Of a stretch of DNA of 64,000 nucleotides, positions 55,162-60,593 are shown one piece after another (the stretch's first letter is position 1; every line of letters begins with the position of its first letter). The position numbers were made by a program, and so were the translations under genes. The DNA is from a virus. The stretch covers positions 35,684-99,683 of IMG/VR virus record IMGVR_UViG_3300037042_003896; one strand, written 5' to 3'. Under the pieces are notes generated by a model. That model saw only the letters and a program-made list of their open reading frames with translations, ran no database searches and had not been told where the DNA came from.

Positions 55162-55504
55162 GCGTCAATTTTATTTCTAAAACAACATCCTTTTCAAAAT
55201 CCAGCACTATCACAGGATTAACCCTCACTTTATTCCCCTCCTTAATAAACACACCAAGACGTTTAAGCTTGGAAATAATATTATTTATTGTAGGAGAACT
55301 TGTAGAATACTTCTTACAGAAATCTTCCCTAATATTAGCATAAGAAATATTTCCCCTTATAGCAGCAAACGCCACCAATTGTATTTCTCTCTCCGTGAGA
55401 TGTAATTTATTAAGCACAGAAAGCACACTATAATAATCCTGTGCAAGGGCAAACTTATCTTCTGCCTCCTTCTTTAGCTTCTGTAATATAATCTTGTTGG
55501 TCAT
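55133..55504 (-). CDS. winged-helix transcriptional regulator, first gene of the leftward block
   Basis: 123 residues from the ATG at 55504. A GTG six codons upstream is in frame but lies inside the promoter -7 box, so it is rejected. LTEREIQLVAFAAIRGNISYANIREDFCKKYSTSSPTINNIISKLKRLGVFIKEGNKVRVNPVIVLDF is a winged helix-turn-helix: recognition helix around TSSPTINNIISKLKRLG and wing at KEGNKVRVNP. Being the first gene of the leftward late block, next to the divergent control region, it is a natural candidate for controlling the early/late switch. That role is inferred. Confidence 0.65.
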   Translation of the reverse strand: MTNKIILQKLKKEAEDKFALAQDYYSVLSVLNKLHLTEREIQLVAFAAIRGNISYANIREDFCKKYSTSSPTINNIISKLKRLGVFIKEGNKVRVNPVIVLDFEKDVVLEIKLTHGEASKSIN

Positions 55505-55521
55505 AATGTAATTAATAAGCA

Positions 55522-55529
55522 CAAAGATA
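55522..55529 (-). promoter_or_regulatory. Bacteroidetes -7 box for the leftward block
   Basis: TATCTTTG on the minus strand matches TAnnTTTG exactly, 18 bases before the ATG at 55504. No good TTTG lies 19 bases upstream of it, so it is an incomplete promoter match or needs an activator. Confidence 0.45.
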
Positions 55530-55822
55530 CATAAAATTTATTTTATAACTAATATTATTATTTATTGTGAATGCTATATTATGCCCTAAATTTTTATATC
55601 CTATATAAAGGACATAAGAATCTTTATCAACAAGGAAGACAATTTATCCTTCATATGCAATAAAAAATTTTAAATGTGAGGACGTTTTTATTCCCTCCCC
55701 CCTTTGAAATTTTAAATTTGAAGCCCCCCTTGTATTTGTGAGAGGAGGTTACTACCAATTTCAACCCCACGCAAAATAAAAATAATTGGGGTTACTCCCG
55801 TCACTAAAAACAACACAACATT
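55530..55822. other. divergent intergenic control region
   Basis: No gene fits here. It separates the leftward and rightward transcription blocks. It holds the plus-strand motif AATGCTATATTAT (55570-55582), two CCCCCC tracts at 55697-55702 and 55724-55729 (the first followed by TTTG, the second by TTG), and an AGGAGG at 55742 that is not followed by a nearby start. It also holds an AACCCC/GGGGTT inverted repeat around 55763-55793. It is the natural place for early promoters and possibly for a replication origin, but I see no decisive origin signature. Confidence 0.5.
55570..55582 (+). promoter_or_regulatory. AATGCTATATTAT motif in the divergent region
   Basis: Identical on the plus strand to the minus-strand motif at 48886-48898. 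It faces the rightward early genes, about 240 bases before the first ATG. See the recurrent-motif finding. Confidence 0.4.
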
Positions 55823-56224
55823 ATGTTAGCATTTCAAAACTATGTTCGTAGCGAAGGTACGCTACAAGAAATTGGAACAGTAATCAGCCAAATTACAGGC
55901 GGTAAATTACAATTCTGTCCAGGAACCATTGACCGTTATAACAGCGGTACAATTAAGGCAATGTCGATTTTACTATTCAACAAAGCAGGCGAGAGCGTTA
56001 GTGTGCCAATGTCCAAAGCATTAAGCACGCAAGTTGCGAAAGCTCTGCAGGGCGGTATGATGAAGAGCAAGATATTGGCAGCTATTTCAAAGCTGCCAAT
56101 GTACGAAGATGAAGATCTTACCGTAATTGGACGTCCACAGGGTAGCGCAGAAGAAGAGTTGGTTTTGGCTGTTGCTGAAGCCAAGAAACTAACTGTCACT
56201 TATGATGAATTGATAGCATTCTAA
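55823..56224 (+). CDS. first rightward gene, abundant-type protein of unknown function
   Basis: 133 residues: MLAFQNYVRSEGTLQEIGTVISQITGGKLQFCPGTIDRYNSGTIKAMSILLFNKAGESVSVPMSKALS, then a helical middle and a C-terminal YDELIAF. Composition is clearly richer in G and C than the neighbours, with Arg CGT codons and balanced third positions. This suggests strong expression or a different history. It stands alone between the divergent region and an intrinsic terminator 2-30 bases after its stop. The leader is A-rich (AAAAACAACACAACATT). I do not recognise the family; an early, highly produced host-interaction or DNA-coating protein would fit. Confidence 0.75.
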   Translation: MLAFQNYVRSEGTLQEIGTVISQITGGKLQFCPGTIDRYNSGTIKAMSILLFNKAGESVSVPMSKALSTQVAKALQGGMMKSKILAAISKLPMYEDEDLTVIGRPQGSAEEELVLAVAEAKKLTVTYDELIAF

Positions 56225-56250
56225 AGAAAAGGGACTTTGTCCCTTTTTCT
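56225..56250 (+). terminator. intrinsic terminator of the first rightward gene
   Basis: The stem AAAAGGGAC/GTCCCTTTT has a TTT loop (56227-56235 with 56239-56247) and is followed by TCTTTC. The compact stem plus T tract directly after the stop is a standard rho-independent terminator. Confidence 0.9.
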
Positions 56251-56260
56251 TTCATATATA

Positions 56261-56325
56261 GGGTGGGATGAAAGAATGTAATGGGTGGGCTAATAAAAAA
56301 CACATTACATTCTTTTATTCTACTC
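56261..56325 (+). ncRNA. 23-bp RNA stem with G-U pairs in the early intergenic region
   Basis: Bases 56261-56283 pair with 56303-56325 without a single interruption: 19 Watson-Crick pairs, 13 of them consecutive, and 4 G-U pairs. A 19-base A-rich loop repeats the GGTGGG motif of the stem. The G-U pairs work only for a plus-strand transcript, which points to selection on RNA rather than DNA. It is preceded by a terminator and followed by an AT dinucleotide run. Whether it is a free small RNA, part of a long leader or a processing site cannot be decided here. Confidence 0.6.
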
Positions 56326-56646
56326 CTTATATATATATATACATATTTTTTTAGTGTTTGATATTAAAATGATATCATAATGATGTCATAATAGGTAGGG
56401 GAATAACCCTCTCCACAATAACAACGCTCTTTGAAACAGAGCGTGTTTGAAAAAAGTTGGAAAGATATAGCATTACAATAAGAAAAGAATTTATTCTTTC
56501 TCTCTCTTGTATAATATATTTATATATTCTTTCCTTAATATAATAATGAAATTTACCGCTTGAAACTCTGAATGTTCCTTGAACAGAGTATAAACAGTTC
56601 TAAATACAAGAGGTGCATGGTAGCTCAAACCTAAAATAATAAGATC
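56326..56646 (+). other. long untranslated region before the 79-residue gene
   Basis: No frame of note. In order it contains an AT dinucleotide run (56328-56341), the tandem TGATRTCATAA repeat (56370-56391) and a 7-bp hairpin ACGCTCT/AGAGCGT (56424-56444). Next come a minus-strand AATGCTATAT motif (56465-56474) and a 6-bp hairpin ACTCTG/CAGAGT (56565-56589), then an A-rich leader. The two hairpins share a TTGAA(A)CAGAG arm, so the region may hold a regulated leader. Confidence 0.45.
56370..56391 (+). repeat. 11-bp tandem operator-like repeat
   Basis: TGATATCATAA is followed immediately by TGATGTCATAA, differing at one base. Each unit contains a palindrome-like core (TGATATCA / TGATGTCA), and the 11-base period puts both on the same face of the helix, as in a cooperative repressor site. 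Confidence 0.5.
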
Positions 56647-56886
56647 ATGAAAACAACAACAACCCATAAACTCACACCTTCAATGGCGCAGGAATTTGCT
56701 AATGCTTTTGTAACAGAAGAATATATTGATGGTTGGAAAAGTTCATCATTTATGTATTCTCCATTGGACGATATTAATTATTCTAAAACAATTTCACATG
56801 AAATGTTTGATGAATATAAATTTACCGATGGTAGCTCAATAATGATTGTTCCCGCACAAGTAGGGAGTAGTTGTTATGTTATGTAA
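56647..56886 (+). CDS. 79-residue early protein, unknown
   Basis: MKTTTTHKLTPSMAQEFANAFVTEEYIDGWKSSSFMYSPLDDINYSKTISHEMFDEYKFTDGSSIMIVPAQVGSSCYVM. It is small, soluble and acidic in the middle. The A-rich leader (CTAAAATAATAAGATC) fits the other early genes. No motif is recognised. It follows a 420-base structured leader and precedes a gene that lacks a normal start codon; the two are probably on one message. Confidence 0.55.
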   Translation: MKTTTTHKLTPSMAQEFANAFVTEEYIDGWKSSSFMYSPLDDINYSKTISHEMFDEYKFTDGSSIMIVPAQVGSSCYVM

Positions 56887-56947
56887 ACTTCTTGAGTTTC
56901 CCCAATATCCTTAATAGGTGAGGGGAGACTATTTAACAAACTAACTT

Positions 56948-57148
56948 ATAGAAATCATATTAAAAATATATACATTTTGGTCAAGGCATTATAATGAAGT
57001 AATTATAATAGTTGCTAATAGTTATGATGAAGCAGCAGTTAAATTACATGAAATATATATGCCAGGTTGTGATACAGATGATTGGATTATTGGAGGCTCT
57101 ATAAATTGTATAGAAGATCAATCTATGTCTGTTAATATACCTAAATAA
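56948..57148 (+). CDS. 66-residue early protein with ATA in place of its start codon
   Basis: An open, protein-like frame (EIILKIYTFWSRHYNEVIIIVANSYDEAAVKLHEIYMPGCDTDDWIIGG ... MSVNIPK) with no ATG, GTG or TTG before its coding-like part. Its leader TTTAACAAACTAACTT is nearly identical to the one before the ATG at 60550 (TTTAACAAACTAACCT). At the equivalent place stands ATA (56948-56950), in frame. Either AUA is used as a rare start, or a point mutation has silenced the gene, or there is a base error. No family is recognised. The pattern of hydrophobic strand then DEAA helix suggests a small alpha/beta fold. Confidence 0.5.
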   Translation: MEIILKIYTFWSRHYNEVIIIVANSYDEAAVKLHEIYMPGCDTDDWIIGGSINCIEDQSMSVNIPK

Positions 57149-57313
57149 TATTTAAATGTTGCTTTGATTGATTTTACCCTTTGCTCTTTTAGGGTGTACT
57201 TGTACAAATAATAGGGAGAGCTCTTGTAATTGGATTTATGACAGAATAGGTCCTAACCATTAAGTTTATGGAGAGTCAGAGAAGACTGAATTCAATAAAA
57301 CTCAGTTATATTT
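57149..57313 (+). other. gene-free stretch with local hairpins before a terminator
   Basis: No coding frame is supported. It contains small inverted repeats (ACCCT/AGGGT, CCAT/ATGG, ACTGA/TCAGT) leading up to the very strong terminator at 57314-57351. It could be a 3' untranslated region or a small non-coding RNA of roughly 150-200 bases. Confidence 0.4.
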
Positions 57314-57358
57314 AGTAATGATTCAATGTAGAAATATATTGAATCATTACTTTATTCT
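57314..57358 (+). terminator. 17-bp terminator hairpin capped by a GAAA tetraloop
   Basis: Bases 57314-57330 pair with 57335-57351 along all 17 positions (one G-U), with GAAA as the loop, followed by TTATTCTT. It is a long, GNRA-capped and probably very efficient terminator. On the minus strand it is followed by AAATATAA, so it is mainly a plus-strand signal. Confidence 0.85.
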
Positions 57359-57369
57359 TGATTTGGAAT

Positions 57370-57390
57370 AGTGCTATATTATATAGCATT
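57370..57390 (+). promoter_or_regulatory. palindromic TGCTATATTATATAGCA site before the 94-residue gene
   Basis: A perfect 17-base palindrome (57372-57388) that carries the AATGCTATATTAT motif on both strands with one mismatch each. It is about 50 bases before the ATG at 57438 and is preceded by TTTG at 57362-57365 and followed by TTTG at 57389-57392. It may be a promoter, an operator, or both. Confidence 0.45.
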
Positions 57391-57437
57391 TGTTGTTCGA
57401 TTCAACACATAGAAACAAACCCAATAAAACAAATATT

Positions 57438-57722
57438 ATGAATAACGTATATGAAGTTGTATCCACTAATTTAGACTGCAATGATGGCAGTTTTACCAAT
57501 GTATTATTTGCATTGAAAACAGATGCCTTTGAATATTGCAGAAAAAGTCTTTTACGGATAAACCCAACTAATGTTATTGAGGACATTAATGGTGAGTTAA
57601 AAGAATATGACGGTAAGGATTTATATTACAGTCCTTCAGAAGGATTATCTGCTATATATTACCGTTCACATTACGGTAATTATCGTTGTGTCTATTATGT
57701 ACAAGAACGTTGTATTAATTAA
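57438..57722 (+). CDS. 94-residue early protein, unknown
   Basis: MNNVYEVVSTNLDCNDGSFTNVLFALKTDAFEYCRKSLLRINPTNVIEDINGELKEYDGKDLYYSPSEGLSAIYYRSHYGNYRCVYYVQERCIN. The ATG follows an A-rich leader (CCAATAAAACAAATATT); an in-frame TTG 16 codons upstream lies in the palindrome/promoter area and is rejected. The C-terminal half is aromatic and Cys-bearing, probably a small beta sheet. It ends 1 base before the next start. Not recognised. Confidence 0.6.
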   Translation: MNNVYEVVSTNLDCNDGSFTNVLFALKTDAFEYCRKSLLRINPTNVIEDINGELKEYDGKDLYYSPSEGLSAIYYRSHYGNYRCVYYVQERCIN

Positions 57723-57723
57723 T

Positions 57724-57951
57724 ATGACAAATATTCTTGAAGTTTTGGTAAAATCATCATATGCTTCTTATACTGAGGCATATGATGATCTTTTCAATCA
57801 AGATTGTATACATCTTGGTTGGTTGAATTCTGGCATACAAATTCCTGATTACTTTATCTTTCAAAAAGCATACAGTAATAGGAGTGGTAGTTCGTGTTTA
57901 TATGTAGATCCTATTTATAGAGTGATGTATTCTGTAGATATGGGAGATTAA
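57724..57951 (+). CDS. 75-residue early protein, unknown
   Basis: MTNILEVLVKSSYASYTEAYDDLFNQDCIHLGWLNSGIQIPDYFIFQKAYSNRSGSSCLYVDPIYRVMYSVDMGD. The start ATG is 1 base after the upstream stop (TTAATTAATATG), and a terminator hairpin begins 11 bases after the stop, so it and the 94-residue gene form a two-gene unit. No family is recognised. Confidence 0.6.
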   Translation: MTNILEVLVKSSYASYTEAYDDLFNQDCIHLGWLNSGIQIPDYFIFQKAYSNRSGSSCLYVDPIYRVMYSVDMGD

Positions 57952-57962
57952 TAAAATATATA

Positions 57963-57997
57963 CAGCCAAATGTCTAAATAATAAGGACATTTGGCTG
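57963..57997 (+). terminator. 12-bp terminator hairpin
   Basis: CAGCCAAATGTC (57963-57974) pairs perfectly with 57986-57997 around an A-rich loop, followed by ATTTAAACTTAAA. It is a strong stem with a weak T tract. It ends the two-gene unit, and the leader of the next gene starts directly after it. Confidence 0.75.
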
Positions 57998-58021
57998 ATT
58001 TAAACTTAAACCCAAAAACAA

Positions 58022-58210
58022 ATGAAAACAGTAATAGCAAATAGTAATACAGGTTCCACGCAAGTGTTGAGCCTAAAGGATTATAGATGTGAAAGTTCAC
58101 GTCTTCCTAAGAAAGAACAATCTCAAGACTTTGATACAAGGTATTGGGAAAGAAAAAGTCACAACGAAAAGAAAATGCTAAAAGCCTATAATAGGCTAAT
58201 AGCATTATAA
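58022..58210 (+). CDS. 62-residue basic early protein, unknown
   Basis: MKTVIANSNTGSTQVLSLKDYRCESSRLPKKEQSQDFDTRYWERKSHNEKKMLKAYNRLIAL. It is highly charged with a basic C-terminal helix (RKSHNEKKMLKAYNRLIAL). Its leader (TTTAAACTTAAACCCAAAAACAA) and first codons ATGAAAAC are almost repeated before the gene at 58286. A terminator hairpin with T6 follows 9 bases after the stop. A nucleic-acid or host-protein binding peptide is conceivable; no family is recognised. Confidence 0.6.
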   Translation: MKTVIANSNTGSTQVLSLKDYRCESSRLPKKEQSQDFDTRYWERKSHNEKKMLKAYNRLIAL

Positions 58211-58219
58211 GAAATTTTG

Positions 58220-58266
58220 GGTTCACCCAATATACACAGACTATGTGTTGAGGGTGAATCTTTTTT
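58220..58266 (+). terminator. two-tier terminator hairpin with T6 tract
   Basis: The outer stem GGTTCACCC/GGGTGAATC (58220-58228 with 58252-58260, one G-U) and inner stem ACACA/TGTGT (58234-58238 with 58244-58248) are followed by six T. It is a textbook intrinsic terminator. Confidence 0.85.
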
Positions 58267-58285
58267 AAACTTAAATCAAAAACAA

Positions 58286-58483
58286 ATGAAAACATTAATA
58301 GCAATTCTCTCATTTATATTTATATTTATGGGACTATTTTTCTTATTAAGTCTAATTGGTATAATATGGACAAATTCTTATCGAACTGTACTTGCAGAGC
58401 AAGGTTGGTTCATATTTTACACTATATTTATAGGTTGGTGGTCAGCAGGACTATGTTCACACGAAATATACGAAAAGTTATGA
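58286..58483 (+). CDS. 65-residue inner-membrane protein
   Basis: MKTLIAILSFIFIFMGLFFLLSLIGIIW ... WFIFYTIFIGWWSAGLCSHEIYEKL: two hydrophobic segments (about 4-28 and 41-55) make a helical hairpin in the membrane. The start is fixed by the A-rich leader (TTAAATCAAAAACAA), which nearly duplicates that of the gene at 58022. Its stop overlaps the next start (ATGA). Superinfection exclusion or lysis timing are typical jobs for such small phage membrane proteins, but nothing specific is visible. Confidence 0.65.
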   Translation: MKTLIAILSFIFIFMGLFFLLSLIGIIWTNSYRTVLAEQGWFIFYTIFIGWWSAGLCSHEIYEKL

Positions 58484-58644
58484 TAGAAGAAGAAATCAAT
58501 CATATACATTTCTGTTTAATGGAAGCAGAAAAACATGGATTAATGGCAGAGGTAGTAGCCTCTGCTTTGTTTGCAATAAAAGACGATCCTAAAATTTCCA
58601 TAATTCATGCCATTGATATTGGTATAGATGAATGGATTAAATAA
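58480..58644 (+). CDS. 54-residue acidic helical protein, unknown
   Basis: MIEEEINHIHFCLMEAEKHGLMAEVVASALFAIKDDPKISIIHAIDIGIDEWIK. The ATG at 58480 overlaps the stop of the membrane-protein gene, and a longer frame from 58366 would be embedded in that gene, so the short form is chosen. It looks like two helices with an acidic face. The family is not known to me; it resembles small conserved phage helical proteins of unknown role. Confidence 0.6.
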   Translation: MIEEEINHIHFCLMEAEKHGLMAEVVASALFAIKDDPKISIIHAIDIGIDEWIK

Positions 58645-58651
58645 TTATAAG

Positions 58652-58747
58652 ATGAGCAAAGATAGATATGAAGCTTCTGCAGCCTTAACATTTTATGGAA
58701 TGGTTGCAATAATAATTCTTCTCATTGTATTATTAATACTGAAATAA
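58652..58747 (+). CDS. 31-residue single-pass membrane peptide
   Basis: MSKDRYEASAALTFYGMVAIIILLIVLLILK: a polar 11-residue head and one transmembrane helix. Its stop TAA overlaps the next ATG (TAATG) and it begins 7 bases after the previous stop. Coupling and the clean membrane helix support it as a real gene despite its size. It may belong with the adjacent membrane and secreted proteins as an envelope-acting set. Confidence 0.6.
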   Translation: MSKDRYEASAALTFYGMVAIIILLIVLLILK

Positions 58748-59148
58748 TGAAAAAATTATTGATAATAGCAATGTTTGTTCTCCCGTTAATGGTTGTAGGA
58801 CAAGTAAATAATTACAGAGCCTTTCACGCTACAATTGGAGTGTGGGATGAAAATCGTGAAGAATGGAATTGGGATAATCCTAAAGATATAAATATTGGGA
58901 TTGTTACTAATATTGCGGATCGTTCATATGTAATATATGCAAAAAAGACTATTGCATTAAGCATTATAACGATTGAACAAATTAAAGAAACTGCTAATAC
59001 AGTCAGTTATTTGTTTGAAACTCTTGATCAAAATGGTGTATATGTTGTAGTTACAGAAACCATTCCTAAAATAGAAGGATATGCGTATATAATTACGCTT
59101 ATATATCCTGATTTTGGAATTAGATATGAAGTTGAAACCCTAAAATAA
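58747..59148 (+). CDS. secreted/periplasmic protein with signal peptide
   Basis: 133 residues. The first 19 residues (MKKLLIIAMFVLPLMVVGQ) form a signal peptide, cleaved probably after VVG. The mature part starts QVNNYRAFHATIGVWDENREEWNWDNPKDINIGIVTNI and continues as alternating beta strands (RSYVIYAKKTIALSIITIEQI, VVVTETIPKIEGYAYIITLIYPDFGIRYEVETLK). The style is like Bacteroidetes periplasmic proteins, suggesting acquisition from a host, or a protein that acts in the envelope of the infected cell. No catalytic motif. Confidence 0.7.
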   Translation: MKKLLIIAMFVLPLMVVGQVNNYRAFHATIGVWDENREEWNWDNPKDINIGIVTNIADRSYVIYAKKTIALSIITIEQIKETANTVSYLFETLDQNGVYVVVTETIPKIEGYAYIITLIYPDFGIRYEVETLK

Positions 59149-59154
59149 TATAAA

Positions 59155-60087
59155 ATGAAAAATTTAATACCGTTTCAAATCCTTGACGAAAAAGGATTAA
59201 CAAGTGTGCATTCAGGTGCAATTAGTAATCTTTGTAATCAACAAGCTCGTGAAATTGACGCTATTATTGCGTCAATTAATAATCATAGTGAGAAATTAAC
59301 TCACAAAGGATCAGATTATAATTTAGTAGATGCATATTTTATGCCTGTTAATATTATAGAATTGATTATTCGTAAAGGAGAATTACATTCTTTACAAGCT
59401 TTCTTAATGGAAGGTGTAAAAGCAAAAGATGCTATGCTGTCTTCATTGAAAAGAGCTCCTTTTGAATATGAAGATAAAGCTCCTGATTATCCTGAAATGG
59501 ACAAATTAATAGAAGGAAAAGAATTTACTGAACAAGATGTACTTGATACATTTAGTAAAGAACAAATTGGTGAATATTTATATAATGAGAGCATTGCTGC
59601 TCACATTGGAAGATTTATTCACGATGGTGGTAAACTTTCTCAATTGAGAAAAGAACTTCCATTAATTCCTCCTACTAAATGGCATTCTATTATTAAGGAT
59701 GAACAAACTCCTGTTAGAGTGACAAAACACCACAGTGCTTCTCAACTTTCAGCATTACATGAAGAATTAGCAGGATTACATAGGAATGCAGAGAAAAGAG
59801 TAAATTATTATAAAGCTCTGATTCTTAATAATGTAGCTGAAATGAATGCAGCTGAAGCTAATCGTGTAGCATTATTAAATTCTGAAATTCAAAAAAGAAA
59901 TCAGAATAAAAATGCAACACATGTAACTAATTGGGATAATTGGTCTACATTTAGACAAATGGCTCAAAATAAGTTTGAGAATGAAAGAGAGCAACAAATT
60001 AAAAAAACTGCTCAATTAAGAATAATGATCCCAGCAGAACTTCAACCTATGGTTGATGAATTCATGGCTAAACTTGAAGATAGATAA
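59155..60087 (+). CDS. 310-residue helical early protein, unknown
   Basis: The longest unknown gene of the early region. It starts 6 bases after the secreted-protein gene. N-terminal part: IPFQILDEKGLTSVHSGAISNLCNQQAREIDAIIASINNHSEKLTHKG. The middle is FTEQDVLDTFSKEQIGEYLYNESIAAHIGRFIHDGGKLSQLRKELPLIP. Then come long coiled-coil-like helices (LSALHEELAGLHRNAEKRVNYYKALILNNVAEMNAAEANRV) and a C-terminal EREQQIKKTAQLRIMIPAELQPMVDEFMAKLEDR. It is soluble. A strong terminator follows at 60099. A structural scaffold or host-takeover protein would fit; no family is recognised. Confidence 0.7.
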   Translation: MKNLIPFQILDEKGLTSVHSGAISNLCNQQAREIDAIIASINNHSEKLTHKGSDYNLVDAYFMPVNIIELIIRKGELHSLQAFLMEGVKAKDAMLSSLKRAPFEYEDKAPDYPEMDKLIEGKEFTEQDVLDTFSKEQIGEYLYNESIAAHIGRFIHDGGKLSQLRKELPLIPPTKWHSIIKDEQTPVRVTKHHSASQLSALHEELAGLHRNAEKRVNYYKALILNNVAEMNAAEANRVALLNSEIQKRNQNKNATHVTNWDNWSTFRQMAQNKFENEREQQIKKTAQLRIMIPAELQPMVDEFMAKLEDR

Positions 60088-60098
60088 CATTAATTGGT

Positions 60099-60137
60099 AG
60101 ACAAGAGATAAGCAAACGCTGATTCTCTTGTCTTTTA
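60099..60137 (+). terminator. intrinsic terminator after the 310-residue gene
   Basis: AGACAAGAGA (60099-60108) pairs perfectly with 60124-60133. An inner AGC/GCT stem carries an AAAC loop. TTTA follows. Confidence 0.8.
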
Positions 60138-60392
60138 TAGTAAATAATAAGGTCACATAAAAAACAATATCTAAAAAGACAAAATATAAATATAAATTCT
60201 TCTGCTTCTTCACAAAATAATGCCCACGCTTATTCCAGAAATAAATTTCTGGTACAGCAAAAAACAATAGTCGTTGTTTTGGTCTTTGCCTTTGTTGTGA
60301 GGAAGGTCTTTGTTTTTATTTTTGTTTTTATCATTGTCTATATGCCTTATTATTTACTAACATTTTTTTAACCTTATAAAACCCAAAAAACA
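60138..60392 (+). other. gene-free stretch with palindrome and promoter-like sequences
   Basis: No frame over 20 codons is convincing on the plus strand, and the minus-strand frame here crosses the terminator. It holds the perfect palindrome CCAGAAATAAATTTCTGG (60235-60252), an AAAACAA/TTGTTTT inverted repeat just after it, a GGTCTTTG direct repeat (60281 and 60305), then a T-rich promoter-like tract leading to the gene at 60393. Confidence 0.45.
60291..60324 (+). promoter_or_regulatory. putative Bacteroidetes promoter before the 66-residue membrane gene
   Basis: TATTTTTG (60317-60324) matches TAnnTTTG. Upstream, TTTGTTG (60291-60297) offers TTG at the proper 19-base spacing or TTTG at 22. 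Transcription would start near 60330, about 60 bases before the ATG. Confidence 0.4.
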
Positions 60393-60593
60393 ATGAAAAG
60401 ATTACCATTAATTCTCGCAGGAGTAGTAGCAATATGTTTATTTGTATTGTCTCTACCATTTTTAGCAATCCTATATATATTAGGTTGTGATGATGTATTT
60501 AAAAAATATGGAAGAGCTCTCACAAGTATAACATTTAACAAACTAACCTATGAAAAAAGAAATTATGTCTCTAAAGGAATTTCTAAATTTTAG
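60393..60593 (+). CDS. 66-residue membrane-anchored small protein
   Basis: MKRLPLILAGVVAICLFVLSLPFLAILYILGCDDVFKKYGRALTSITFNKLTYEKRNYVSKGISKF. One long hydrophobic segment (about 5-31) is followed by a basic cytoplasmic tail. The leader (TAAAACCCAAAAAACA) is the A-rich type used by its neighbours. Its 3' end overlaps the next gene by 44 bases in another frame. It may be a lipoprotein-like or membrane peptide; function unknown. Confidence 0.6.
   Translation: MKRLPLILAGVVAICLFVLSLPFLAILYILGCDDVFKKYGRALTSITFNKLTYEKRNYVSKGISKF

Noticed and set aside
55742-55747. AGGAGG as a ribosome binding site
   Set aside because: No start codon with a usable frame follows within 20 bases; the next gene start is about 75 bases away and has an A-rich leader.
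56617-56634. Five-codon frame MVAQT behind AGAGGTGC before the 79-residue gene
   Set aside because: It could be an upstream leader peptide, but genes here do not use Shine-Dalgarno sites and five codons give no statistical support.
60016-60267. 83-codon minus-strand frame
   Set aside because: It crosses the strong terminator at 60099-60137 and overlaps the end of the 310-residue gene. It is rich in Phe/Tyr/Leu like other antisense frames.
60220-60270. 16-codon frame MPTLIPEINFWYSKKQ
   Set aside because: Too short and without a supportive leader; its coding bases coincide with the palindrome, which explains the sequence better.
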